Assembly: GCA_043228905.1 (NCBI GenBank)
Contig: JBHGNT010000011.1
Location: forward strand, 5,022,001-5,086,000
Length of the DNA: 64,000 nucleotides
Direction: 5' to 3'
Source: Azolla caroliniana
Lineage: Eukaryota > Polypodiophyta
This document shows positions 1 to 10,988 of this stretch, one piece after another (positions within the stretch are counted from its first letter, which is position 1; every line of letters starts with the position of its first letter). The position numbers and the translations under genes were made by a program. The notes beneath the pieces are model-generated. The model did no database searches. It had not been told where the DNA came from and was given only the letters and a program-made list of their open reading frames with translations.

Positions 1-1860
1 AATTGGGAAGATTTTAATCGGCACCGGTTAGAACATTACAAAGGGTCCTCCAGTACCAACACTGGCTTGAAGTCATTTGGAACCTCTCATGTGGATATTC
101 TAGCTATAACACCTGTCCACCAAGTTCTAGAGGCAAAGGTACGGGCCACAATGACTGAAAAGCATGAACAGATGATGGCCGGTTGCATAGCTTCTATGAG
201 CTCAAGAATACAAACACTACTTGCTGATTTGGAAGCAGTGGAACATATGCTTCTACAAACAAATTCCCCAAGCTCCGGTCAACATCAAGAAATAGAGCCC
301 ACTAAGAAGAGAAATGCAGTTTCTTTACAAATAGAGCCCAGTAAGAAGAGAAATGCTGCAAGAATGTTGTATGGAAACGGCAAGAAAGGCAAAGTTGAAT
401 GCAATGGTGAGTCATATAAGTTCTCACCTGTCTAGAGCATTGTCAACCTAATCCATTGTCTAATACCATGTACTTGTGTTACTAGCTGATGATGAAATGA
501 TATTTGGTGACGGAGATACGAGTCCAAAACCTGATCATGAAGACGAATTTATCACACTCCCAGGTACACGTCAAAAGCCAGACTTTGAAAACAATGATTT
601 AGCTCATAACAACCCTATTTTTGTTGTTATTATAGATCATAACAACACTGTTGAGCACCTAGATGTTGTGGAGAAGATGATTGAGCCCACCACTTGCAAT
701 GGGGTATCTACGGCTGTACAGTATGACGATGTAACATTAGGTAAAAATGTGGCCCTAAACCCTATGTTCATTGTTTGCAAACTTTTGAGTATGTGAGTTG
801 ATACCAATATTCTTTGGAATCCCATTAATTAGGTTTACAAGAGCAGTCTGATTCCCAACTGCAATCAAATGAATCGGGAACTTCATGGAGCACAAGTGCA
901 GAGTCAGATTCCCATCAGAGTCAGAATCAAATTAACCTTTGCAAGGAGGCAGACTCTGGAAGCACATCTTCCACACATGAGGATTGTGAGAAAAACGAAG
1001 CATTCATATGTGAAGAGTAGCTGGCATGTACAAACAACACTATGTCTAAAGAAGCCTATGAGTGTGGAAAGAATATGGCAAGTACTGAAGAGAAGATTGA
1101 AGCCCATGAAGAGTGTGGAAAGAATATGGCAAGTACTGAAGAGAAGACTGATTGTAATGATAATGTGGCAAGTGCTGAAGAGAAGACTGATTGTACTGAT
1201 AATGTGCTAGTACTGTCTAAAGATTCCCATGAGGATCATGGAAAGAACATTGCTAGTAATGAAGAGGAGCTTGATTGTACTGAGAATGTGCTAGTAGTGT
1301 CTTGTGAAGCCCATGAGGATCGTGGAAAGAACATCGCTTTCCCTGAAGATAAGCCTGATTGTACAAAATCCCATGAGGAGTGTAGAGTGAACAACGTTAC
1401 TAATGAAGGTGGGCCTGATTGTACTCAGAGCGAACAACGTTGTCTTAAGAATGAGGTGACATCCACCGTACAAGAGGAGTTGACCATGACTACTGCCACG
1501 GTCCACATACAGGAGTCTAATAAGAACGAGTGTATAGGCATCAGTGATGATGATAGGGCAATAAAGATCGCTAGGAGTACAAGCATTCAGGAGATGAGTG
1601 ATAATTTGTCTATCGACAACACCTTTGTGGATTTGTGTAGAAGCATTGCAGTTGAAGAAAACATAGTTGCTCTCTCAAGCTTGCCACCAGTACAAGGTGC
1701 CCGTGCATCCACGCCTGTCTCTGATGCCTCTGATGATGAAGTGCCACTTAGTCAGCTCATACCTAAAGGCTTTAAGATAAAGAAGAATGTAAAATCAGAA
1801 AAATCTGGCACCAACAACAAGCGCATTACAAGATCGGCCAAGTTACCCTCTAGTGCCTGA
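1..1860 (+). CDS. 3' part of an unrecognised acidic, repeat-containing protein gene
   Basis: The frame is open from base 1, so the gene starts left of the window. I read three exons: 1-406, 486-788 and about 842-1860. The introns have GT...AG ends (GTGAGT at 407, AG at 484-485; GTATGT at 789, AG at 840-841 or alternatively 831-832) and keep the frame, but the second is only 44-53 bp, short for a plant. The last exon has an in-frame TAG at 1018-1020, after which the same frame runs on to TGA at 1858-1860. The product is rich in Glu, Asp, Ser and Thr. Between about 1050 and 1440 it has imperfect repeats built on the motifs ECGKNMAS, TEEK and DCTDNV. The tail is basic (KGFKIKKN, KRITRSAK) and could be a nuclear signal. 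No domain is recognised. It may be a real disordered nuclear protein with one lesion, or a decaying copy. Confidence 0.45.
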
Positions 1861-1988
1861 TTGTCTTTTGATTGTACTTGAACTTTAGTTGTTAGTGATG
1901 TCTGAAATTGAACTATTTGGATACCAAAATACTGTTTCAATTGCCAATGTAAAAAATCCAGTTCATGAATCTGAAATAGTTATACCAG

Positions 1989-2753
1989 TGTGAAATCAAG
2001 TTCATGTTTAAGGATTGCTTCTGTATTTTGCTCGTCAACATATATCAAAAACAATGGGAATATACTTTTTGATCTAAGTATTCTTATTTTACAAAGTTTT
2101 GTTTCTTTTTTGAGATCATCTCCTAATCCTCGCAAAGTCTTTCAGTCTATTGTAGATAAAATGCTTGAAAGTCTTCTTAGCTTGCTAGGAAAATTTAGGC
2201 TTTTAGGTGTTGATGATGAGAAACAGAAAATATCGGGTGTTATTGAAGATATACTGAAGTATAGACGGTTTCATCAATCCCATTTGGAGGGTAACCAGAA
2301 TGTGTGCAAATTGTTGAAACAATGTGGGCCATATTTTGATGATATCATCCCAAAGGATGAACCATCCACTAACAGTAGTAAGGAAACACTTACCTTTTTG
2401 AGCTATCACAAATTATTGTTTCAGAAGTTGGATTATTTTGTTAAGGAAAGGAAGGTCTGTACTTTAAAATCCATAGCCTGGATATTCAGGACTTATATAC
2501 AAGAAGTAAAAACTCAGATGGCTTCACAGGACATATCATGAAACAAAAAAGGATTCTGAGAGAATAATTTTCATTGTTGTCTTCACAGAATTCATCGCCC
2601 CCTTTGAAGAATGAACTTACAGTAGAAAATCTTACAATATTAAAGTCTTTAATGAATTCAACTAACAATCTTCTCTTGGTAGCAAAAGAAGAGCAGATTT
2701 ATGTGCCAATAGAGGACACACCAACTCTTATACAATATTTTGACTCATTTTAA
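1989..2753 (+). pseudogene. Urb2/Npa2-family (ribosome biogenesis) gene fragment, two exons
   Basis: Two exons, about 1989-2505 and 2589-2753, are joined by an 83-bp intron (GTAAAA at 2506, CACAG ending 2588) in phase 0, ending at TAA 2751-2753. The protein has the spacing I associate with plant Urb2-like proteins, which act in nucleolar 60S pre-rRNA processing. It has a helical stretch around NPRKVFQSIVDKMLESLL, a later YHKLLFQKLDYF block, and near the end QIYVPIEDT, which resembles the family's ...VYVRTEDTS... stretch. There is no ATG at the left end; the frame begins after a possible splice acceptor (CCAG, 1985-1988). The fragment covers only an internal part of the usual long protein, so it is probably a captured or relict piece. 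Family assignment is from memory of motif order and is not certain. Confidence 0.5.
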
Positions 2754-3001
2754 CATGGCTCTGCAAAACTCCTATGCTCAAATAACATCAGGAAACATGA
2801 GCAATATTGGCAATGAAGAAATCCAAGTCCTGTTGACAACAACTAATATATTATGAAAGATAAGTACAAGTGGTTGAGAGGCATAAACACTTTGGAAGAA
2901 AGACGAAATATATCAATTCATTTGTCAATCATCAAAATTAATAGTGAACTCCAAGTGGATGTTTTTCAGTTTTCTGGTACAATGTATTGATAGGGTGACT
3001 T

Positions 3002-6000
3002 TCAAGCATTAAATAGAGAGACCTCCCCTAATATGTGCTCATGAACCTCTTGGGGGACCTTGTAGACAATGTTGTATCCCTTAACCTTGTGCTTTGCTTG
3101 AGTCATATTGAATTTGATCGCAAGAATGGCATCAACGTAGATTATTGCGATGGGTGCTTCTTTTAGTAGTGCATATGTGTTCTTGCATTGCGGCAACTTT
3201 GCATAATAGTTTCCATACATGACAGACTCACCAACGTTGAAATTGTTGCCCCAACCATCCCTCACCACTTCTTTCAATAATGTCTTTCCTTGCTTGCACA
3301 CCACAATGTAGTAGTCTTCTAAATCTTCATTCTGAGGATATTTGAGCACTGCAAAATGATCTCCAACTTCCAATAAAACTGCCAAGTCTTGATTTTGGTT
3401 GTAGTATACAATATCGTTTGAATGCACATCCTCTTCAATATCATCTTGTCGTTCAGGCTCAAGCTTCTGCAGCTTCCAGGGCTCCACGATTGATAAGTTG
3501 ATGCATTTATCCCAAGCTTCATCTAGACACATGGAACAAAAGCATGATAAACTACGGAATAACAATTGGGTTGTGTCCTTGCGGCTAAACCCTAACACAC
3601 AATGGGTGCTGCGTGTGCCTTTCACGGTTTTACAACCATATGATTTAGTTTTATCGACCTCATCAGCGCGAACTTCAACAAACAATATGTTCTTACCATC
3701 ATTTGACATCTTCCATGTTAGCCACTACACAACATCATGTGCATTTTGTAACTTAGCGCCATTATTATCCAACTGCTCACTTGTAAGGGCACGTTTGATC
3801 ACAGCCCCCGTGCCATCATGCTCTCCTTTTCCATGTCCAGACCCGAAGTAATTCCATTGCATACGAATATTGAATAAGGAGAAATACCTGCTTTGGTATC
3901 TCAGGTTTCCAACAAAATTAGTACTATGTTGTCAATTGAGAGTACTACACTTCCATTAATACTGATTCGGTACAAATACAAAACAAAGCATAGCACAACG
4001 TATCCATTGAGAACACTCTACACTTATTAAAAGATAAATAGTACTATGTTGTCGACCAACAGTACCTGGCATCCATTTAATACTAACTTAGTATGGATAT
4101 AGCACAAAGTATAGTACAATGAGTTCATGGAAAGCACTCTACATGTATTAACAGATAAATAGTACAAAATGTTCAATATCGGATAGTACCATACAATGTG
4201 TCCACGGAGAACACAACCCTCCTTAGAAGATCATTAGTACTACAAGACATGTACTTTACATCCCCCAATAAACACTGATTTAGTATAGATACAACACATA
4301 GTACAATACAATGTGTTCATGGAGAACGCTGAACATTGATTAATAGATAATCAGTACCACACAGTGTGTTTAAAAGATGAGTACAAGATGAGTACAATAC
4401 TATGAGTACAACATGAGTAAATACTGATTTAGTACAATTCTCTTAAGGACGGACAATACTATGAGTACAAGATGAGTACTTTACATCCTCCTGTAAACAC
4501 AACAAAGTACAGATACAACACACAACATAGTACAATGTGTCTATGGAGAACCCTTCACATGGATTAAAACATAATTAGTACAATTCTCTTAAGGACGGAC
4601 AATACTATAAGTACAAGATGAGTACTTTACATCCTTTTGTAAACACAACATAGTACAGAACCAACACACAACATAGTACAATGTGTCTATGGAGAACCCT
4701 TCACATGGATTAATCGATACTTAGTACAATTCTCTTAAGGACAGACAATACTATGAGTACAAGATGAGTACTTTACATCCTTTTGTAAACACAACATAGT
4801 ACAGAACCAACACACAACATAGTACAATGTGTATATGGAGAACCCTTCACATGGATTAAAACATAATTAGTACAATTCTGTTAAGGACGGACAATACTCT
4901 AAGTACAAGATGAGTACTTTACATCCTTCTATACACACAACAAGTACAGATACAACACACAACATAGTACATTGTGTCTATGGAGAACACTTCACATGGA
5001 TAAAAAGATAATTAGTACAATTCTCTTAAGGACGGACAATACTATGAGTACAAGATGAGTACTTTACATCCTTCTGTAAACACAACATAGTACAGATACA
5101 ACACACAACATAGTACAATGTGTCTATGGAGAACACTTCACATGGATAAAAAGATAATTAGTACAATTCTCTTAAGGACGGACAATACTATGAGTACAAG
5201 ATGAGTACTTTACATCCTTCTGTAAACACAACATAGTACAATGTGTCTATGGAGAACACTTCACATGTATTAAAAGTTACTTAGTACAACATAATACAAA
5301 CAAAATTAGTATGCATGCATCCATTCACAAGTGCAAGATTCGAATAGTTACAAACATAATTAGTATGCATCCATGTGACTAGTACTGTTTGTTAATAGTT
5401 ACAAACATAATTAGTATGCATCCACTAACACAAGAATTACTTCCTTACACATTGCATGATAAGTACTAAACATATGGATTAAAAATTACCTGGCGATAAA
5501 GTAGAACGATCGTGCCGCCTTAAACTGCGAGGCAGCACCATCAGACCAAACCCAATGACGATTAAAGGTTAACCCTAGAGAAAATAAATTTGCATGGTGA
5601 AGCTTAAAACAATGTTGAACAAATAGTGTATCATGCTTTTTATCATCTGAAATGTAAAATATTGATTTCTTATGTAACTCACCGTCTTGCCTCCAATAGC
5701 AAATATGTACAAGTATTGTACATTGATCATTGTAACAATGCATTGATTGAACCTCATTTTGAACTTTAAATGTATAGTTTTTTGCAAAATCAATAACGGA
5801 TACAATGATACCCGTTGGTAAGTTATTAATACATTCCTTGAACTGTGAATTTTGCCAATAACTCCGGAAGTTATGTGGAATAAACTCCCCAAGTTGTTTC
5901 TTAAATTCTGAGACAAGGGTAGCAGCACATGTCTCCTTATATACTTCCTTGATACGCTTAGTTACAACTCCCTTGCCAATATTTTCAGTCACATACTCCA

Positions 6001-7158
6001 AATATTTCCATTTCACGATATGACTATTTCCCATATCAAGCTCCTGCCTACAAAATAATGGTAGCGGACAAACCTTACATGTTCTTAATATACATGTACG
6101 ACGATGCCACTCACATGATGGTTCTTTTTCACAAACACAAGACCTCCATAGCTCAGAAACGGATGCATAAGTCATGTTTCGTGCATTACACCTATTATCC
6201 TCCCCATTTGGTCTACAAATCTCACAAGTGCAGACACATAATTCCCCGTGTATACCCTTAGAATTAGTACGCATTGCATTCACTGCTAGCCTTAACATGT
6301 CCATCTTCACATGGTACACACAACAACATGTATTCCTCTCATTTAATTTTCTAACATAAAATGGTTTCAAACCTTGGAACTTGCGGAATCCGATAGTCAA
6401 GCTTGGATGTTGGTCTTTAAAGTTCATGTACAATTCAGCCTACATCAACCAATATATATAGCAAACATTAATATACACTTGGTCAAAACACAAAGTTATG
6501 GAATGTGAATTGATATAAAAAAATGGAATACCTCTGTCATCTCCAAGAAGTGTCTAGGGTGAATCTGGTACTTACCTTGACTTATTCGTTGTCTACACAC
6601 GTCCTTCTTATTTGGTGAGACACGCGTATTTTTGGCCCAAAATGAATCCACTTTCTCAATAATCTCTTGAGATAAGGCATCACATCGTCGTCTACGTCCC
6701 GACCCCAGCCACTTGAATTTGCTTGAGTGTATATTTTGGCGATGTTTCCTCAAGTTCCTTCTTTGAATACCCAGGGCTAAGGCAACTTTAGTATCACTAT
6801 ATTTTTTTTCTCTCGCACCGTTCACAACCATGTGTAGGGCTGCCCTCTTTGCAGCAAGTTTCTCTAAGCTCTCTACACCTTTCACTAAGTCTAGGGATGA
6901 CTTCATAGACTCCACAATCTCTTCTAAAACACATTGGTCCCTAAATTTTATTCTCTCCATGTCTTCATTCAAACTTTGATGGTGTAACACTCTACAGATA
7001 ATATCCCTACGATCCTCTTCACTAAATCTCTTCGTTATTTCTACCAAATAACGGACTATGTGAAGAACCACTCGTCTCTTAGTCCTTTCAGATATGCATG
7101 AGTTACTTGACAACTCACTCTCGTTAGGAACCCCCATTCGGTCACTAGATTTATCCAC
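3002..7158 (-). CDS. three-exon DDE-like transposase gene (SDGAASQFK / GSGHGKG family), nearly intact
   Basis: Three minus-strand exons assemble into one frame of about 814 codons: 7137-6532 (ATG at 7137), 6439-5490 and 3887-3002. Introns 6531-6440 and 5489-3888 both have GT...AG ends, and the second splits an Arg codon. Exon 1 is a basic, helix-rich N-terminus with KKYSDTKVALALGIQRRN (helix-turn-helix-like) and VSPNKKDVC. Exon 2 has FRKFQGLKPFYVRKLN, a Cys/His-rich block (CVCTCEICRP) and ends in WSDGAASQFKAARSFYF. Exon 3 opens with GSGHGKGEHDGTGAVIKRAL and has a second Cys-rich stretch (SLSCFCSMCLDE). I have seen this motif order in uncharacterised transposase-like proteins of seed-free plants and cnidarians. 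A DDE nuclease role is inferred. One in-frame TAG (3727-3725, expected E or Q) is the only lesion I found. A diverged relative lies at 27560-28100. Confidence 0.65.
3900..5290. repeat. 146-bp tandem repeat array inside intron 2 of the transposase-like gene
   Basis: The block AGTACAATTCTCTTAAGGAC recurs at 4431, 4577, 4723, 4869, 5014 and 5160, giving spacings of 146, 146, 146, 145 and 146. Each unit also carries GATGAGTACTTTACATCC and ATGTGTCTATGGAGAACAC. Older, shorter and more diverged copies fill 3900-4430. The array ends near 5290 and lies wholly between the splice sites at 5489 and 3888. Confidence 0.9.
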
Positions 7159-7370
7159 AAAAATTAAGTGTCTTGCGAAAGTAGTTAATGTTATATAGAC
7201 TCAACCAAGAAAACACAATCAAATGTTTTTAAATGTGGTCTGCAAAGTGAGAAATATTTTGTTTCAAACATTAGAATTACATATCAAATATGACAAATGT
7301 CAATTCTAAAAATTTAGTATTGAAATATGAAGAAATGAAACATTTTAGTACTGAAAATAAAAAAATGGAT

Positions 7371-7640
7371 GGAAGGAACCTCCAATGGTGGAGGTAGCGT
7401 TGGATATGCCGCCTCGATTTGGTGGAAGGAACCTCCAATGGTGGAGGGAGCGTGGATATGCAGCCTCGATTTGGTGGAAGGAACCTCCAATGGTGGAGGG
7501 AGCGTTGGATATGCCGCCTCGATTTGGTGGAAGGAACCTCCAATGGTGGAGGGAGTGTTGGATATGACGCCTTGATTTGGTGGAAGGAGCCTCGATTTGG
7601 TGGAAGGAACCTCCAATGCCGCCTCGATTTGGTGGAAAAA
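7371..7640. repeat. 53-bp minisatellite upstream of the transposase-like gene
   Basis: Units starting GGAAGGAACCTCCAATGG lie at 7371, 7424, 7476, 7529 and 7582 (spacing 53, 52, 53, 53), followed by a rearranged partial copy at 7602. Each unit has GATATGCCGCCTCGATTTGG. It lies about 230 bp beyond the ATG of the minus-strand gene, on its promoter side. Confidence 0.9.
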
Positions 7641-8239
7641 GCCCCAAATCACCACGACATCAACTACAATCGGTGGAAGTAAGAAAGTCGTTGTCGAAGA
7701 AGTGACTATTGGCTGCTACCTAAACCCTCAGAACAGTCTCTGTACCTCAACCGAAACCTAACAAAAATAGAAACCCTAAAAAAATCAGAAATCCTCAACT
7801 CAAACTCTCCAACCAGACATGGATGTCTGAGATTTAGATTGAAGGAAAATCAGAAACGTGACATGGATGTCTGTGATGAAAAGCTCAGAGGGATAGAGGA
7901 AGAGCAGTATGAGGGGAATCGCCAAAACGACGTGAGGGGAAGCGCCAAAATCGATGTGAGGGGAAAATAGCCCCCAAAATGGAAGAACATCTCCTCACGT
8001 GTTCCCCCCACTCCTTCTACAGTAAATGACACTTGTACTACAGTCACCCCACTCTCCAAAATCGATTTTCTTTTTCTCTAATTTTTTTTCTGAATTATTC
8101 AATACTAACAGTATTGAAAGTACTGACAATTTTTGTGGCCAAAAACAATACTTTTCTGGTACACCGTAGCGTGCTTCGACCCAAGAGCCTTCAACACAAC
8201 CCAAGATCTAATACCCAGTAAGAACATATAAGAGGAGAA
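7641..8239. other. stretch without a recognisable gene
   Basis: I see no convincing coding region here. The sequence is a mixed purine-rich and T-rich stretch between the minisatellite and the COP-B gag remnant. It may include the 5' leader of that element, but I could not find its LTR or primer site. Confidence 0.5.
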
Positions 8240-8827
8240 ATGGACAGAGGTATGGGAAGCTCACTTCCGACGGAGAAGCTTGACAAAAACAACTGCCCAT
8301 CTTGGTCATAAGAAGATGCACTAATATCTGTTAGGACATGCATATTGGAGGTATGTCGAAGGAGCAACTGAAGCAGCACCGGATTCGACACACAATGATT
8401 TTCCAGCTTGGGAACAGTCAGCAAGCAGAGTTCTCTACTGTTTCACATCCAGTGTCGGTGATAAGCTATTGTGCTACATCCGGGATGCCAAAACGCCAGA
8501 GGAGGCTTGGGGAAATCTGAAGAAGGTTTTCGCCGCAAGCAGCACAACCAGAAAGCTATAACTCAGACAGGAGTTGCGCTGATTACACCTCCCAGATCAA
8601 CGACATTTGTGACTCTCTCACCTCCATCAACGTGACCGTCGAGGAGGAGGAAATGGTGCAGGTCTATCTTGGAGGACTAGCGTCTAAGTTTGGATCAATC
8701 TGAACGGGTATCTACAAGAGAGAGAATACGCCGTCATTCTTTGAGTTGCAATCGATGCTTCTCGTTGAAGAGAACCATTCAGGTGCATTGACGAGTATGC
8801 ACAACAACTGTACACGGAGGAAGATAG
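8240..8827 (+). pseudogene. COP-B1 gag remnant (copia, UBN2/DUF4219-like)
   Basis: Start of a copia-type gag. It begins at ATG 8240 with SLPTEKLDKNNCPSWS, then shows motifs from several frames: CFTSSVGDKLLCYIRDAK, PEEAWGNLKKVFAAS and VEEEEMVQVYLGGLASKFGS. These are the usual order of the copia gag helical domain that packages RNA. Frameshifts break it into at least three pieces. It stops at 8827, where a COP-A element is inserted. Its zinc-knuckle part resumes at 13406. Confidence 0.65.
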
Positions 8828-9095
8828 TGTTGGCAAACAAGTCCCTCTGGATAGGATCCGGATGAGCCGGATCAGACGAGCCAAAGAAAGGAACCGGGCC
8901 GGATGGACTCGGAAGTTATCTAGATACCGGATTGGATGGAGTCCGGCCGCATCTAGTATGAACTAGCAAGTAGGAAAATATTTGTAAATATGTTCAGACA
9001 TAACCATTGAGGTCATATTTGTAAATAGACCATAAGTTATATGAGTATAAATATAACTAGGGAAAATAGTTTTAGATATAAGGTCATTGTTGTAC

Positions 9096-9107
9096 AGACA
9101 TAGATAG

Positions 9108-9141
<34 letters not shown>

Positions 9142-9166
9142 AAAGAAAGAAAGAAAGAAAGAAATA
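9096..9166. repeat. compound microsatellite (TAGA)n-(GA)n-(GAAA)n
   Basis: Runs of TAGA, then GA, then GAAA follow each other inside the split 5' LTR of COP-A1. COP-A LTRs usually carry a GA tract here. The GAAA part may instead be the tail of the LINE-like fragment, which ends at this point on the minus strand. Confidence 0.85.
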
Positions 9167-10434
9167 TTAACATCTTCTAAGGCCAAAATTGGCCCATGAA
9201 ACAATTGGTTTACAACAAAGTGGGTATTTATCCAATCATCATAACTAAAATAAAAGTAAAGTAAAAATAGCTTAAGCTAAAAGAGTTCTAGTAGTGTACA
9301 AAACATGGTATACTTGATAAAAAAGAAGTGACTTTGTACTAAGCCTAATTTCATTTCCACCCAAGCCTCTCGAAAAGAAGTGGGAGGTGAAAGGGCTTTG
9401 GTGTGGGTGTGACCCATGGTGCCGGTGTATAGAGTGCCCCAGCCATGGCTTCTAGGTGGTGTAGCTCATGTTCTCGTATTTTCTTTATTGCTTCTACACC
9501 ACATCGAGTTCTGAAACCCGTCATCCGAGGGCGTTTGGTTCTTCTTTGATTTTCTGCTTCATCAAGGAAAAGCCCGAGTGGTGCAGGTGTGTCAACATTT
9601 GTTGTCTCCCCCTGTTCCTAAAAAACTTCATTTGTTACATGTTGGTGAACATTACCAACATTATTGTCAACATTTTGTAACTTATTCTCTCTATGTTGTT
9701 TTAGTTCTAGGATGTATCTGCCTAATTTCTTTATATCTAGAGTAGGCGTAGGTGGGACATTTGCATGTAAAGTGGTACTCATCCTCTAGCTCTATGTGGC
9801 ATAACCTACATATCCTTTCCTCCCTAGGGACTCCATTAGTACGTCCATTCTCAATCTCAAGTTAGTGAGATGATATTCTAAGTTCACCAATGGCAACCCT
9901 TAGTGCATGTGGTAAGAATATATCTAGATATTTTGGTTGCGTAATAAAACCTAACTTAGAGAAGTGCATGAAGTGTTTCTTATAGTACAACATTTTAGAT
10001 GGAAGTGGCTCTAGTGGGGTGATCCATTTATACCGAGTGTAAATTTGCCATATTTCTTGGCGTATTACTTTATTGCGGTCCTCATGAGAGATTAAAGTGT
10101 TATCAATCGCGTGTTCGTACTTAAGGGGGGGGAGGTTATTAATGTCTAGACCGCTCGCAAGAAGCCAAGTCACCATCAGGCCATACCATGAATAGTATAG
10201 CCAGACTCATACAATGATCGAGAGGCCTTAAAGGCTTGATGGGATATTCTATCATGTGGTTGGCTATGTATCCTGTTGAAAAAGACTACAAGTTGAAAAA
10301 GTGCCTCTACTAACATCAAGGGTAGAGTGGACCTAGCCCTAATAATGTCATGTGGTACAGTCGATTTGCTTCAGAGTTGGCGTGCTAACATCATCACTAA
10401 TGGTCTCTCTAATTGTGTCCACATGAAAGAGATA
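9167..10434 (-). mobile_element. LINE-like fragment (3' end of a non-LTR retrotransposon) inside the COP-A1 LTR
   Basis: The minus-strand frame 10176-9862 reads through WLLASGLDINNLPP and YKWITPLEPLPSKMLYY to RVAIGELRISSH. In the next frame it continues as LEIENGRTNGVPREERICRLC and DEYHFTCKCPTYA (about 9860-9710). A Cys-His tail of this kind after a helical region is typical of the C-terminus of many LINE reverse transcriptases. No reverse transcriptase core is present. Roughly 9167-9700 would be the 3' untranslated part. The insertion splits the COP-A1 LTR, whose second half resumes at about 10435. Confidence 0.5.
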
Positions 10435-10669
10435 CATGAGGCTTTTCTATTGTAACCTGCGAGTGGCGAAGACAGAGTTGGAGGTCGCTGCCTCCGAGTC
10501 TCCCTTTGTATCATTCCTCTCATAGTGATTGTTGGAGTTTGTGGGCTCCCGTAGTTTTTCCCTTTTAGGGTTTTCCATGTAAACATACCGTGTCGGCTTA
10601 TTTCCTGTTTTATTTACTTCCTCCATTGAGTGTTTAAGACTTGGTTGTGGCTGAGCATTATTCCTCACA
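10435..10669 (+). repeat. second half of the COP-A1 5' LTR and primer-site remnant
   Basis: This matches the downstream half of other COP-A LTRs: the TGTAACC...GGCGAAGA block, the GATAGTTGGAGTTTGTGGGC-like block, TTTTCCATGTAAACAT, and the end GCATTATTCCTCACA. Directly after it AATCAGAGC (10676-10684) resembles the end of a Met-tRNA primer site. Confidence 0.7.
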
Positions 10670-10674
10670 ATCTA

Positions 10675-10988
10675 GAATCAGAGCAAGGAAGATCCATTCG
10701 GCGGCATGTTCAAGCTCAACGGCTCCAACTACCCAGTGTGGAAGTCGAAGACGAGGGACATGCAAGTACCTCTAACCGACGAGGTACTTGCGTTGTTGCT
10801 CCTCAGTTCCCTCCCAGATAGTTGGGAGACGTTAGTTGTCACTTTGGGCAATGCCGGGACGGAAGGAAAATAGTTGTCCCTAGCAAGGATAAAATCAAGC
10901 TTGCTGGATGAAGAAGCTTGCCAAAAGGACCGGGAGTCCGGAACCGATCCGAAGACCTTGGTTACGGAAGATGGCCATAACCGGGTCA
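10675..10988 (+). pseudogene. COP-A1 gag remnant with internal deletion
   Basis: It begins like COP-A gag (FGGMFKLNGSNYPVWKSK), jumps after MQVP to LTDEVLALLLLSSLPDSWETL, and ends around ESGTDPKTLVTEDGH. The middle of gag (the ELWEKIG region kept in COP-A2) is missing. A TAG interrupts the frame near 10871. At about 10988 the sequence switches to an inverted COP-B fragment. Confidence 0.65.

Noticed and set aside
869-1210. 113-codon plus-strand frame across the acidic repeat region
   Set aside because: It is a shifted frame of the repeat units; the frame ending at 1860 gives the more protein-like product and fits the splice sites.
7681-8239. COP-B1 5' LTR upstream of its gag
   Set aside because: No similarity to the presumed COP-B 3' LTR at 16545-16878 was seen, and no primer site precedes the gag ATG.
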